Of a stretch of 64,000 nucleotides of DNA, positions 8,748 through 16,738 are shown piece after piece. Position 1 is the first letter of the stretch. Every line of letters starts with the position of its first letter. Source of the stretch: Variovorax saccharolyticus. GTDB lineage: Bacteria; Pseudomonadota; Gammaproteobacteria; Burkholderiales; Burkholderiaceae_C. The stretch is taken from positions 310,001 through 374,000 of the forward strand of contig NZ_JASZYT010000001.1 in assembly GCF_030316765.1 (NCBI RefSeq). The letters are read 5' to 3'. Below the pieces are notes generated by a model. The model saw only the letters and a program-made list of their open reading frames with translations, did no database searches and was not told the DNA's origin. The translations under genes were made by a program, and so were the position numbers.

Positions 8748-8762
8748 GCAAAAGACGTGCCA
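8748..8762 (-). promoter_or_regulatory. Sigma-54 promoter of narK
   Basis: On the minus strand TGGCACG, four bases, then TTGC: an exact -24/-12 element with GG-N10-GC spacing. The expected start is about position 8737, leaving a leader of roughly 175 bases before the narK ATG. It fits nitrogen-limitation control by NtrC, which is inferred rather than seen. Confidence 0.8.
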
Positions 8763-8814
8763 GTAACTTGAGGCCCGCCTCGCCTATGCTTTGCGTCACT
8801 CTCCAGACTTTGCC

Positions 8815-10083
8815 GTGACCTCTCTTCTCGTCGTTCTTCCCCCTGAACACGCCGGGGCTGCGCTGCCCGCCGAGCTGACGCGCGCGCTGGCCGGCCGCGG
8901 CATCGACGCGATCCCCTGCAGCGATCTGGTGCGCCAGGTCGAGATTTCTGCAGCACCACAGGTGCTTCTGTGGCAGCCCGTTCCGGTGCCCGGATCGCTC
9001 CTCGAGGCGCTGCAGACCTGGGCCGGCGCGCCGCCGTGCGCGCTGAGCCTGGCCAGCGGGCCGCTCGATGCCGACACGCACGCCCGACTGGTGGCGCTGG
9101 GCGTGCATGCCTGGGCGCCCATGGATGCGCTCGATGCGCCGTCGCTCGATGCGTTGCTGGCCCGGGCCCGCGCGCGCTGGCAGCGCGAGGCCGCGCTGCG
9201 CACCGAACTGGAGGCTTTTCGCACCCGCCTGGACGAGCGCAAGTGGATCGATCGCGCCAAGGGGCTGCTGATGTCGGCGCGCGGCATCGACGAGGACCAG
9301 GCCTTCGGCCTGCTGCGCGGCGCTGCGATGCATGCCAACCTGCGGCTCGGCGAGGTCTCGCGCTCGGTGCTCGAGGCCGCGCAGTGGGCCGATGCGATCA
9401 ATCGCGCCGGCCAGCTTCGCATGCTGTCGCAGCGGCTGGTGCGGGTGGCCGCGCAAGGCCTGGCCGGCATCGACGCGCGGCGCGCGCGGGTGCTGCGCAC
9501 GCAGTCCGCAGAGCGGGTGCAGCACAACCTCGATCATCTGGCGACCCTGGCGCTGGGCCAGGCCGGCAATGCAGCCCTGGCCCGGGTTCGCAGTGCATGG
9601 CAGGACCTGGAGAAGGCACTGTCGGCGCGGCCGGCGGCGCTGGCCGCGATCGATGCCCGGGCCGAAGCCCTGCTGGCCGCTGCCGAGGTGCTGACCGAGA
9701 CGCTCGAAGCTTCCGGCGCCCGCCGGGCGCTGCGCATCGTCAACATCTGCGGCCGGCAGCGCATGCGGGCCCAGCGGCTGGCCAAGGATGCGCTGCTGGC
9801 CTCGATGCTGCCGTCGGCCGACTCGCAGCAGCGCCTGGCGGCCACCATGGACGAGTTCGAGGCAGCGCTGCGCGAGCTCGAGGCGGCGCCGCTGAGTTCG
9901 CCCGAGATCCGGGCCGCGCTGGCGATCGCGCGCGACGAATGGCTGCACCTGATGGGCGGCGTGCGCGGCCTCGACAGCGCCGAGGGCCGTGCCTCGCTGG
10001 TGCGCGCCAGCGATGCGCTGGTCGACACCTTCGAGCGCCTCACCGCCTCGTACGAACACAGCCTGCAGGTCATCATGTCCTGA
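8815..10083 (+). CDS. ANTAR-domain RNA-binding regulator with PilJ/P-box nitrate-sensor-like repeats
   Basis: 422 residues if GTG at 8815 is the start (MTSLLVVLPPEHAGAALP); TTG at 8791 is an alternative. Residues about 1-125 look like a degenerate receiver domain without an obvious phospho-acceptor. About 132-187 is ANTAR (RKWIDRAKGLLMSARGIDED...LLRGAAM). Two copies of the PilJ/NarX-type P-box follow: INRAGQLRMLSQRL (about 194-207) and VNICGRQRMRAQRL (about 309-322), each in a helical repeat and keeping the arginine that contacts nitrate in NarX-like sensors. No signal peptide or membrane segment is seen, so it should sense ligand in the cytoplasm. Divergent from narK and convergent with nrtC, it probably antiterminates nitrate-assimilation transcripts. 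The domain reading is strong; the ligand is inferred. Confidence 0.85.
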   Translation: MTSLLVVLPPEHAGAALPAELTRALAGRGIDAIPCSDLVRQVEISAAPQVLLWQPVPVPGSLLEALQTWAGAPPCALSLASGPLDADTHARLVALGVHAWAPMDALDAPSLDALLARARARWQREAALRTELEAFRTRLDERKWIDRAKGLLMSARGIDEDQAFGLLRGAAMHANLRLGEVSRSVLEAAQWADAINRAGQLRMLSQRLVRVAAQGLAGIDARRARVLRTQSAERVQHNLDHLATLALGQAGNAALARVRSAWQDLEKALSARPAALAAIDARAEALLAAAEVLTETLEASGARRALRIVNICGRQRMRAQRLAKDALLASMLPSADSQQRLAATMDEFEAALRELEAAPLSSPEIRAALAIARDEWLHLMGGVRGLDSAEGRASLVRASDALVDTFERLTASYEHSLQVIMS

Positions 10084-10110
10084 CTCCCGATGCGCGACGC
10101 AGGCCGTGCT

Positions 10111-10920
10111 TCAAGCCGCGGACTTCTCCACGTGCGCCTGGCGCGTGTAGAGAAAATCGATCACGGCCTTGCGGGCGTGCACGTAGACCGGGTCCTCGGC
10201 CAGCTCGACGCGGTTGCGCGGCCGCGGGATGTCGACCGCCAGCACCTCGCCGATGGTGGCTGCCGGGCCGTTGGTCAGCATCACGATGCGGTCCGACAGC
10301 AGCACCGCCTCGTCGACGTCGTGCGTCACCATGACCACCGTGCTGCGGGTCTTCTGCACGATCGCGAGCAACTCGTCCTGCAGCTTGGCGCGGGTCAGCG
10401 CATCGAGGGCGCCGAAGGGCTCGTCCATCAGCAGCACCTTGGGTTCCATCGACAGCGCGCGCGCGATGCCCACGCGCTGCTTCATGCCGCCCGAGATCTC
10501 GCCGGGCCGCTTCTGCGCCGCCGGCGTGAGGCCCACCAGCGCCAGCGCCGCCTCGGTGCGGGCCTTGAGCTGCGACTTGCTCTCGGTCGCCGCGAACACC
10601 CGCTCGACCGCCAGGTAGACGTTCTCGTAGCAGGTCAGCCAGGGCAGCAGCGAGTGGTTCTGGAACACCACCGCGCGCTCCGGCCCCGGGCCCCTGATCT
10701 CGCGGTTGGCGCACAACAGCACGCCCTGCGTCGGCGTGGTCAGGCCGGCGATCAGGTTCAGCAGCGTCGACTTGCCGCAGCCCGAGTGGCCGATCAGCGT
10801 GATGAACTCGCCCTTGGCGACGTTCAGGTTCACCTCGCGCAGCGCCAGGAAGCTGCCCTTGGCGGTCTTGAAGCGCTGTTCGACGCCTTCGATGCTGATG
10901 TACTTGTTGTCATCATTCAT
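10111..10920 (-). CDS. nrtC: Nitrate ABC transporter ATP-binding protein
   Basis: Cytoplasmic ATPase of the nitrate/nitrite importer. 269 residues (MNDDNKYISIEGVEQRFKTA): Walker A GHSGCGKSTLLN, ABC signature SGGMKQRVGIARAL, Walker B VLLMDEPFGALD, switch histidine in MVTHDVDEA. The long NrtA-like C-terminal extension of cyanobacterial NrtC is absent, so it corresponds to the short NrtD/NasD type. Its ATG overlaps the nrtB stop (ATGA). Last gene of nrtA-nrtB-nrtC, converging on the ANTAR-PilJ gene with only 27 bases between. Confidence 0.93.
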   Translation of the reverse strand: MNDDNKYISIEGVEQRFKTAKGSFLALREVNLNVAKGEFITLIGHSGCGKSTLLNLIAGLTTPTQGVLLCANREIRGPGPERAVVFQNHSLLPWLTCYENVYLAVERVFAATESKSQLKARTEAALALVGLTPAAQKRPGEISGGMKQRVGIARALSMEPKVLLMDEPFGALDALTRAKLQDELLAIVQKTRSTVVMVTHDVDEAVLLSDRIVMLTNGPAATIGEVLAVDIPRPRNRVELAEDPVYVHARKAVIDFLYTRQAHVEKSAA

Positions 10921-11828
10921 GACTTCACCTCTTCGAACGTGAACGCGGTGGCGATCCTGACGAGCGCGAACTCGAGCACCAGGCCGACGATGCCGATGAC
11001 GAAGATCGCGATGATGATGTTGGCGACGTTGAGGTTGTTCCACTCGTCCCAGACCCAGAAGCCGATGCCGACGCCGCCGGTCAGCATCTCGGCCGCGACG
11101 ATCACCAGCCAGGCGGTGCCGACCGCCAGCCGCACGCCGGTCAGCATGTAGGGCAGCACGGCGGGGAACAGGATCTTGGTGAAGATCTTCCATTCGCTGA
11201 GGTTCAGCACGCGGGCGACGTTCATGTAGTCGCTCGGCACGCGCTGCACGCCGACCGCGGTGTTGATGATCATCGGCCAGATCGAGCAGATGAAGATGGT
11301 CCAGATGGCGGCCGGGTTGGCGCCCTTGAACACCAGCAGGCCGATCGGCAGCCAGGCCAGCGGCGACACCGGCCGCAGCAGGCTGATCAGCGGATTGAAC
11401 ATCCGCGACAGGAACTCGAAGCGCCCGATCGCGAAGCCGGCCGGGATGCCGACCGCGGCCGCCAGGCCGAAGCCCAGCGCCACGCGCTGCAGCGACGAGA
11501 GCACGTTCCAGCCCACGCCCTGGTCGTTCGGACCCTTGCTGTAGAACGGATCGCTGAACACCGAGAGCGCCTGCTGCCAGGTCGCGAGCGGCGAGGGGAA
11601 GCCGGTGGTGCTCTTGAGCGCCACCAGTTCCCAGACCAGCACCAGCAGCGCGAAGCCGAGCACCGGCGGCAGCACGCGCAGCCACACGGCGCGGAAATCG
11701 CGCGGCACGCGCGGCGCCGGTTCGACCGCGGCCGGCGCGGCTGCCGGCCGCGCGGCCTGGGGATGGGCCTTGGCGGCCGGCATCGCCGGTTTGGCCTCGA
11801 TGGGGGAGTGGAAGACTGCACTGACCAT
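10917..11828 (-). CDS. nrtB: Nitrate ABC transporter permease
   Basis: 303-residue inner-membrane permease of the nitrate/taurine (NitT/TauT) class. It has an N-terminal Ala/Pro-rich cytoplasmic stretch, a first TM near PPVLGFALLVLVWELVA, and a permease coupling segment (VARVLNLSEWKIFTKILFPAVLPYMLTGVR, about residues 205-235). Start ATG at 11828; the stop overlaps the nrtC start by four bases. It partners NrtA and NrtC. Confidence 0.94.
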   Translation of the reverse strand: MVSAVFHSPIEAKPAMPAAKAHPQAARPAAAPAAVEPAPRVPRDFRAVWLRVLPPVLGFALLVLVWELVALKSTTGFPSPLATWQQALSVFSDPFYSKGPNDQGVGWNVLSSLQRVALGFGLAAAVGIPAGFAIGRFEFLSRMFNPLISLLRPVSPLAWLPIGLLVFKGANPAAIWTIFICSIWPMIINTAVGVQRVPSDYMNVARVLNLSEWKIFTKILFPAVLPYMLTGVRLAVGTAWLVIVAAEMLTGGVGIGFWVWDEWNNLNVANIIIAIFVIGIVGLVLEFALVRIATAFTFEEVKS

Positions 11829-11838
11829 GGCGGGCTCC

Positions 11839-13083
11839 TCAGGCGTTGACCTTGAACGACTCGGCGTACTGCTTCGGGTTCTTGCCGTCCCAGACCACGC
11901 CGTCGAACAGCTTGCTGCTGCGCATCGTGTCCTTCGGAACCGGCGTCTTGGTGGCGGCGGCGGCCTGCTTGTAGATGTCGAGCTGGTTGATCTGCGTGGC
12001 CACCTGCAGGTAGTCCGGGTGCTCCTTCAGCAGGCCCCAGCGCTTGTGCTGCGTGAGGAACCACATGCCGTCCGACAGGTACGGGTAGGTGACCGCGCCG
12101 TCGCCGTAGAACTTCATGTGGTTGGGGTCGTCCCAGTTCTTGCCGAGGCCGTTGGTGTAGCGGCCCAGGATGCGCTGGTTGATCGCGTCCACGCTGGTGT
12201 TGACGTAGCTCTTGTCGGCGATGGTCTCGGCCATCTTGTTCTTGTTCTGCAGGCCGGTGTCGATCCACTTGCCGGCCTCGATGATCGCGGCGGTCACGGC
12301 GCGCGCCGTGTTCGGATACTTCTTCACGAAGTCGCCGGTGGTGCCGAGCACCTTCTCCGGGTGGTCCTTCCAGATGTCCTGGGTGGTGATCGCGGTGATG
12401 CCGATGCCGTCCATGATCGCGCGCTGGCCCCAGGGCTCGCCGACGCAGTAGCCGTCCATGTTGCCCACCCGCATGTTGGCCACCATCTGCGGCGGCGGCA
12501 CGGTGATGACCTTGGCGTCCTTCAGCGGGTTGATGCCGTTGGCGGCCATCCAGTAGTACAGCCACATCGCGTGGGTGCCGGTGGGGAAGGTCTGGGCGAA
12601 GGTGTATTCGGCCTTCTCCTTGCCCATCACCTTGGCCAGCGATGCGCCGTCGACCGCGCCCTTGTCGGCCAGCTTCTTCGACAGCGTGATGGCCTGGCCG
12701 TTGTTGTTGAGGGTCATCAGCACCGCCATGTCCTTCTTCGGGCCGCCGATGCCCAGGTGCACGCCGTAGACGAGGCCATACAGCACATGGGCGAAGTCGA
12801 GCTCGCCGTTGACCAGCTTGTCGCGCACGCCGGCCCAGCTGGCCTCCTTGCTCGGCACGATCTTGACGCCGTATTTCTTGTCGATGCCGAGCACCGAAGC
12901 CATCACGACGCTGGCGCAGTCGGTGAGCGGGATGAAGCCGATCTTGACTTCCTCCTTCTCGGGCTTGTCCGAGCCCTGGGCCCAGACGGCGGCGCGCAGC
13001 GCGGGGTCGAGCCCGACCACGCCGGCGGCAGCGGCCTGCAGCACTCGGCGACGACTCAGTGGGTGTTTCAGTGCATCGGTCAT
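11839..13083 (-). CDS. nrtA: Nitrate ABC transporter substrate-binding protein (Tat-exported)
   Basis: 414-residue periplasmic nitrate/nitrite-binding protein. The N-terminus carries a twin-arginine signal (LSRRRVLQAAAAGVVG), followed by KIGFIPLTDCASVV, the usual NrtA/NasF start of the mature fold, and VANMRVGNMDGYCVGEPWGQ, typical of NrtA. First gene of nrtABC, 10 bases before nrtB. Expression is expected to depend on the sigma-54 promoter and the antitermination leader immediately upstream (13124-13285). Confidence 0.95.
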   Translation of the reverse strand: MTDALKHPLSRRRVLQAAAAGVVGLDPALRAAVWAQGSDKPEKEEVKIGFIPLTDCASVVMASVLGIDKKYGVKIVPSKEASWAGVRDKLVNGELDFAHVLYGLVYGVHLGIGGPKKDMAVLMTLNNNGQAITLSKKLADKGAVDGASLAKVMGKEKAEYTFAQTFPTGTHAMWLYYWMAANGINPLKDAKVITVPPPQMVANMRVGNMDGYCVGEPWGQRAIMDGIGITAITTQDIWKDHPEKVLGTTGDFVKKYPNTARAVTAAIIEAGKWIDTGLQNKNKMAETIADKSYVNTSVDAINQRILGRYTNGLGKNWDDPNHMKFYGDGAVTYPYLSDGMWFLTQHKRWGLLKEHPDYLQVATQINQLDIYKQAAAATKTPVPKDTMRSSKLFDGVVWDGKNPKQYAESFKVNA

Positions 13084-13123
13084 GGGGCGTACTCCGGAAA
13101 TGAAAAACGAAATCGGGAAAACA

Positions 13124-13193
13124 AAACAAAAAAGGCGTCCTCATCGCGCACTGGCTGCTCTGAGTCGAGCCCCTGCGGGATAAGGACGCCTTT
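13124..13193 (-). terminator. Intrinsic terminator in the nrtA leader
   Basis: Minus-strand AAAGGCGTCCT (13193-13183) pairs perfectly, 11 bp, with AGGACGCCTTT (13141-13131), immediately followed by a T-rich run (13133-13124). The interior is about 41 bases with a smaller GCTC/GAGC stem. It lies about 40 bases before the nrtA ATG and downstream of the hexaloop hairpins, so read-through would be required for nrtABC expression: the expected layout for ANTAR antitermination. Confidence 0.85.
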
Positions 13194-13207
13194 GTCCGGT
13201 TCGGTGA

Positions 13208-13255
13208 GCGGCACCCGCCGTTGGATGCCGCCTGCCTGAAGACCTTCGTCGGTCT
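13208..13255 (-). promoter_or_regulatory. Tandem hexaloop hairpins, ANTAR antitermination element of nrtABC
   Basis: Two stem-loops at the 5' end of the predicted transcript. Hairpin 1 (13255-13240): AGACC-GACGAA-GGTCT. Hairpin 2 (13231-13208): GCGGCA/TGCCGC extended by UCC/GGG over the hexaloop AACGGC. ANTAR targets are paired hairpins with six-base loops having A1 and G4. Hairpin 2 matches fully; hairpin 1 has G4 but G at position 1. The intrinsic terminator follows 15 bases later. NasR, encoded just upstream, is the likely ligand-controlled binder. Confidence 0.75.
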
Positions 13256-13269
13256 ATGCCTGGGAGAAA

Positions 13270-13285
13270 AGCAAGCAGCGTGCCA
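13270..13285 (-). promoter_or_regulatory. Sigma-54 promoter of nrtABC
   Basis: Minus-strand TGGCACG, four bases, TTGCT: exact -24/-12 element with GG-N10-GC spacing. Predicted transcription start is near 13258, placing the tandem hairpins at the very 5' end of the RNA. The whole 331-base gap between nrtA and nasR is thus taken up by promoter, leader hairpins and terminator. Confidence 0.85.
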
Positions 13286-13383
13286 ATCTTGTATTGCTAT
13301 CAATAAGGGAGCATCCACATCGCTCTGGCGCTCGCAAGCGATAGGATTTCGGGATGAACGCCTGCGCGCTGCCCTGCTTGTGC

Positions 13384-13413
13384 GGTGCACCATTCCGGGT
13401 GCTCGGCGCACCC
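13384..13413. promoter_or_regulatory. Possible NtrC enhancer site upstream of nrtA
   Basis: Three GGTGC/GCACC half-sites cluster about 125-155 bases upstream of the predicted start: GGTGCACC (13384-13391), GGGTGC (13397-13402) and GCACCC (13408-13413). The inward pair TGCACC-N6-GGTGCT resembles the NtrC consensus TGCACC-N5-GGTGCA but has one extra spacer base. The position is right for an enhancer; the match is imperfect. Confidence 0.3.
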
Positions 13414-13414
13414 A

Positions 13415-14701
13415 TCAGGAAGCCTTGTCGGCAGGCAGGTACTCGGCCATCGCGAGCACCGATTCGGCGACCTCGACCAGCCGCCGTCCCTGGTTCATCG
13501 CCGTCTGGCGCAGCATCTTGTGGGCCTCTTCCTCGCTGATGCGGCGGTGCGCCATCAGCAGGCCCTTGGCGCGCTCCACCAGCTTGCGCTCGTTGAGCGC
13601 GGCGCGCACGGTGGCCAGCTCGTCGCCCATGGCCTGCAGCCTGCGCGACTGCTCCTGCACCATGTCGAGGATCGAACGTTCGAGCTGGCGGCCGTAAGGC
13701 GCGCCGGCAGCCAGCGAGGACGGGCCGGGCGCTGCGTCCGTCGCCGCGACCGCATCGAGAAAGAAGTCCGCCGTGCCACCGTCGTCGTCCTGCAGGCTGG
13801 CGAGCAGGGCTTCGTGGGCCTGCAGCTCGGTGCGGGCCTGGGCGGTCTTCTGCATGCACAGTTGCCGCAGGTCTTCGGCCAGTCGCTCCTCGACCGATTG
13901 CATGGCGTCGATGCGGCGCGAGCAGCAGTCGAACCAGGCCTGGCTCAGCTCGCTGTCGAGCGCCACGCCGGCCGGCGCAGCGCAGGCGACGCGGCGCAGC
14001 CGCTCCTGTTCGGCCAGCTGGGCAGGGGACTGCAGCGCGCCCCAGGCTTCAGCCAGGCCGGGCGCGGCGAACTCCGTGAATAGCTGGAAGCAATGCTCCT
14101 GCGAGGCGATCAGGTGCAGCCACTGCTGCTGGCGCGCCGCCTCGTTGCGGCCCGAAGCGAAGGCGGCGGCGCCGCAGGCCCGCTCCTGGCCCGCGAACTC
14201 CTTGCCCTGCATGAAATTGAACAGCGCCACCAGCCGGCGCGAGATCTCCGGGTCGGTCGCGCCGTCGGCGGCCTCGAACACCACCGTGATCAGGCCGGCG
14301 ACCAACTTGACGAAGGCCGCGGTCGACCGGCCGGCATCGAGCTCGAGCGCGCCGATGCGCCGGCGCAGCTCGGGCAGGGCGGCCAGCCCCGGCAGCACCC
14401 AGGCGATGCGGCTGAACAGCCGCGCGCCGTTGCCGACGACCCGGCCCTCGGCATCGAGCTGATCGAAGGCCAGGCGCACGGCTTCCTCCAGCTGCCGGCA
14501 TTCGGCGATCTGTTCGTCGCGCTGGCGGGCGAAGCGCTGGCCGCGCGAGGCCAGCAGCACATTCGAAATGCCGCGTTCGCGCTGCAGGGCATGCACCAGC
14601 CGGCCGATGGTCGCCACCAGCTCGCTGGTGCGCGCGAGCTGCTCCAGCTCGTCGATCTCGCAACGCAGCGCGCCGACCAGGAAGCTCAAACCGGATTTCA
14701 T
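13415..14701 (-). CDS. nasR: NIT-ANTAR nitrate-responsive antiterminator
   Basis: 428 residues from ATG at 14701 ([20 protein letters not shown]). Residues about 30-280 are a NIT sensor domain, recognisable from [20 protein letters not shown] and [15 protein letters not shown]. Residues about 355-420 are ANTAR ([15 protein letters not shown]...[31 protein letters not shown]). This is the architecture of Klebsiella NasR, which binds nitrate and prevents termination in the leader of nitrate-assimilation operons. It lies directly upstream of nrtABC and has its own sigma-54-like promoter. It is divergent from tsaD. Confidence 0.92.
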   Translation of the reverse strand: MKSGLSFLVGALRCEIDELEQLARTSELVATIGRLVHALQRERGISNVLLASRGQRFARQRDEQIAECRQLEEAVRLAFDQLDAEGRVVGNGARLFSRIAWVLPGLAALPELRRRIGALELDAGRSTAAFVKLVAGLITVVFEAADGATDPEISRRLVALFNFMQGKEFAGQERACGAAAFASGRNEAARQQQWLHLIASQEHCFQLFTEFAAPGLAEAWGALQSPAQLAEQERLRRVACAAPAGVALDSELSQAWFDCCSRRIDAMQSVEERLAEDLRQLCMQKTAQARTELQAHEALLASLQDDDGGTADFFLDAVAATDAAPGPSSLAAGAPYGRQLERSILDMVQEQSRRLQAMGDELATVRAALNERKLVERAKGLLMAHRRISEEEAHKMLRQTAMNQGRRLVEVAESVLAMAEYLPADKAS

Positions 14702-14743
14702 CGTGATGCTCTCGAGGCCCGAAGGCCGTTTCAGGGGATTGGA

Positions 14744-14758
14744 GCAACATCCGTGCCC
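14744..14758 (-). promoter_or_regulatory. Sigma-54 promoter of nasR
   Basis: Minus-strand GGGCACG, four bases, TTGC, with GG-N10-GC spacing kept exactly; only the leading T of the consensus TGGCACG is replaced by G. Predicted start near 14732, about 30 bases before the nasR ATG. With the narK and nrtA sites this makes three sigma-54 elements in the nitrate island. Confidence 0.65.
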
Positions 14759-14788
14759 CGACGACTGGCGCCGCCTACACTCGCCCTC

Positions 14789-15838
14789 ATGCTTGTATTG
14801 GGAATCGAATCCTCCTGCGACGAAACGGGCGTGGCGCTGGTCGATGCCGGCGCCGGCGGCTTGCCGCGCCTCGCCGCGCATGCGCTCCACAGCCAGATCA
14901 CCATGCACCAGGCCTACGGCGGCGTGGTGCCCGAGCTCGCGAGCCGGGACCACATCCGGCGCGTGCTGCCGCTCACCGAGACGGTGTTCGCGGAGGCCGG
15001 CCGGCAACTGTCCGAGGTCGACGTGGTCGCCTACACGCGCGGGCCCGGCCTCGCGGGCGCGCTGCTGGTCGGCGCCGGCGTGGCCTGCGCGCTGGCGGCG
15101 GCGATCGGCAAGCCGGTGCTCGGCGTGCACCACCTCGAAGGCCACCTGCTGTCGCCCTTCCTGAGCGCCGACCCGCCCGAGTTCCCCTTCGTCGCGCTGC
15201 TGGTGTCGGGTGGCCACACGCAGCTGATGAAGGTCGAGGGGGTCGGGCGCTACGAGCTGCTCGGCGAGACCATCGACGATGCCGCCGGCGAGGCCTTCGA
15301 CAAGAGCGCCAAGCTGATGGGCCTGCCGTACCCCGGCGGTCCCTGGCTCGCCAAGCTGGCGGAGGCGGGCGACGCCGAGGCCTTCAAGCTGCCGCGGCCG
15401 CTGCTGCACAGCGGCAACCTGGATTTTTCCTTCGCCGGACTGAAGACCGCGGTGCTGACTCAGGCCAGGAAGCTGGGCGACCAGCTCGAGGCCCGCAAGG
15501 CCGATCTCGCGGCCTCGACGCAGGCAGCGATCGTCGAAGTGCTGTTGAAGAAGTCGATGGCGGCCATCGAGCAGACCGGACTCGATCGATTCGTGGTCGC
15601 GGGCGGCGTGGGTGCCAACCGCATGCTGCGCCAGCAACTCGATGCGGCCTGCGCGAAGCGGGGCGTGCGGGTGCACTACCCGGAGCTTCACCTGTGCACC
15701 GACAACGGCGCGATGATTGCGATGGCGGCGGCGATGCGGCTCGCGGCCGGCGTGCAGCCGCCGACCGAGCGCTACGCCTTCGACGTCAAGCCGCGATGGC
15801 CATTGGCATCGCTGGACTCGTCGCTGCTGGCCGCCTGA
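14789..15838 (+). CDS. tsaD: tRNA N6-adenosine threonylcarbamoyltransferase
   Basis: Transfers threonylcarbamoyl to A37 of ANN-decoding tRNAs with TsaB/TsaE. 349 residues starting [19 protein letters not shown]. Metal-binding HHLEGH is at about residues 113-118, with ASKH-fold motifs LVSGGHTQL and [12 protein letters not shown] and the [12 protein letters not shown] stretch near the C-terminus. Length is normal. The ATG at 14789 sits close behind a TACACT -10-like hexamer (14776-14781), so the 5' leader may be very short. Its 3' end overlaps the convergent hydrolase gene by 53 bases. Confidence 0.97.
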   Translation: MLVLGIESSCDETGVALVDAGAGGLPRLAAHALHSQITMHQAYGGVVPELASRDHIRRVLPLTETVFAEAGRQLSEVDVVAYTRGPGLAGALLVGAGVACALAAAIGKPVLGVHHLEGHLLSPFLSADPPEFPFVALLVSGGHTQLMKVEGVGRYELLGETIDDAAGEAFDKSAKLMGLPYPGGPWLAKLAEAGDAEAFKLPRPLLHSGNLDFSFAGLKTAVLTQARKLGDQLEARKADLAASTQAAIVEVLLKKSMAAIEQTGLDRFVVAGGVGANRMLRQQLDAACAKRGVRVHYPELHLCTDNGAMIAMAAAMRLAAGVQPPTERYAFDVKPRWPLASLDSSLLAA

Positions 15839-16523
15839 GGTCTTCCCGGGCCCGCGCAGGCAGCGGCAGCACATCGAGCATCTTGCGCCAGAGGCTGGAC
15901 CATTGCGGCCAGTCGTGGCCGCCTTCCGTGGTGAACACATGGCCGGGCGGAAGCGCGTCGGCCAGCAGTTGATGGTTGGAGGCGAAACGGTCGCTGAGCC
16001 CGAAGCCCAGGTACAGCGGCGGCAGGTGCTTTGCGCGCTGCGGCGAGGCGTACTGCTGCAGCCACGGCCACAGCTTGCGATCCACTTCCTCGTCCGGCGG
16101 CGGTCCTTCGGGCGCCTTCCAGGCGCGCAGCCCGCCGGCCTTGTGGATCTCGGCGCCGATCGGCCGCCGGCCCAGATAGGGCGCCAGCGCAACGATGCCG
16201 TCGACCGCGCCGGGCCTTGCCAGTTCGTGGATCAAGGCGCCGAAACCGCCGATCGAGATGCCCACCAGCCAGATCGACCGGTAGCCGGCCGCACGCTGCG
16301 GCTGCAAGACGTCCTGATGCAGCCGCTCGATGAAAGTCTGGTCGTAGTAGTAGGAGACGTCGGCGTCGACCAGCAGGGAGTCGGCCTCGAACTCGCGTTC
16401 CCGCACGGCGTTCACGAAACCCTCGCGCTCGAACTCCTCCGGCTTCAGGAAAGCACCCGGAAGGAATACCAGCAGCGTGTCGGATCGGACGTCGTTTTTC
16501 GCGAACTTCAAGTGCGTTTTCAT
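15786..16523 (-). CDS. Alpha/beta-fold hydrolase
   Basis: 245 residues starting [20 protein letters not shown]. The nucleophile elbow GISIGGFGA (about residues 113-121) and a C-terminal histidine context EGGHDWPQW fit a serine alpha/beta hydrolase; no signal peptide is visible, so it is probably cytoplasmic. Substrate unknown. Convergent with tsaD, overlapping its coding end by 53 bases. The last residues ([13 protein letters not shown]) are encoded within that overlap. Confidence 0.75.
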   Translation of the reverse strand: MKTHLKFAKNDVRSDTLLVFLPGAFLKPEEFEREGFVNAVREREFEADSLLVDADVSYYYDQTFIERLHQDVLQPQRAAGYRSIWLVGISIGGFGALIHELARPGAVDGIVALAPYLGRRPIGAEIHKAGGLRAWKAPEGPPPDEEVDRKLWPWLQQYASPQRAKHLPPLYLGFGLSDRFASNHQLLADALPPGHVFTTEGGHDWPQWSSLWRKMLDVLPLPARAREDLRRPAATSPAMPMAIAA

Positions 16524-16603
16524 GTTGCTTCAATCGGGTGCCTGCCGTCTGCGGCCATCGCATTTCGGCGATTCCGGGCACTAGTTAAGAAGAAAGCATT
16601 GAA

Positions 16604-16630
16604 AAATTCGTCACAGAACGTGACGAATTT
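16604..16630. promoter_or_regulatory. Perfect 11-bp palindrome upstream of the hydrolase gene
   Basis: AAATTCGTCAC (16604-16614), five bases, then its exact reverse complement (16620-16630). It lies in a conspicuously AT-rich patch about 80 bases before the hydrolase start, in the 215-base gap to the small heat-shock gene. It looks like a dimeric repressor operator; no adjacent regulator gene identifies the binder. A short hairpin RNA element is the alternative. Confidence 0.55.
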
Positions 16631-16738
16631 CGCACTTATTGTGAGCTACAAACTTGACTGTTAAAGCAACAGAAAGTTACAGCACCGGCCATTTGGGGGA
16701 ATTGCGCCCGGGCCGATCCGGGCGCATAGCGTTTTCTA

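Noticed and set aside
8952..8966. AGCACC-ACA-GGTGCT dyad as an NtrC site for narK
   Set aside because: The spacer is three bases rather than five, and it lies more than 200 bases from the promoter inside the ANTAR-PilJ coding sequence.
8566..10059. A 497-codon minus-strand frame opposite the ANTAR-PilJ gene
   Set aside because: The plus strand carries clear ANTAR and P-box motifs; the minus frame is Gln/Arg/His-rich without homology.
14702..14743. ANTAR-type hairpin in the nasR leader
   Set aside because: The only stem there is GGCC-TTCG-GGCC, a tetraloop without the six-base A1/G4 loop.
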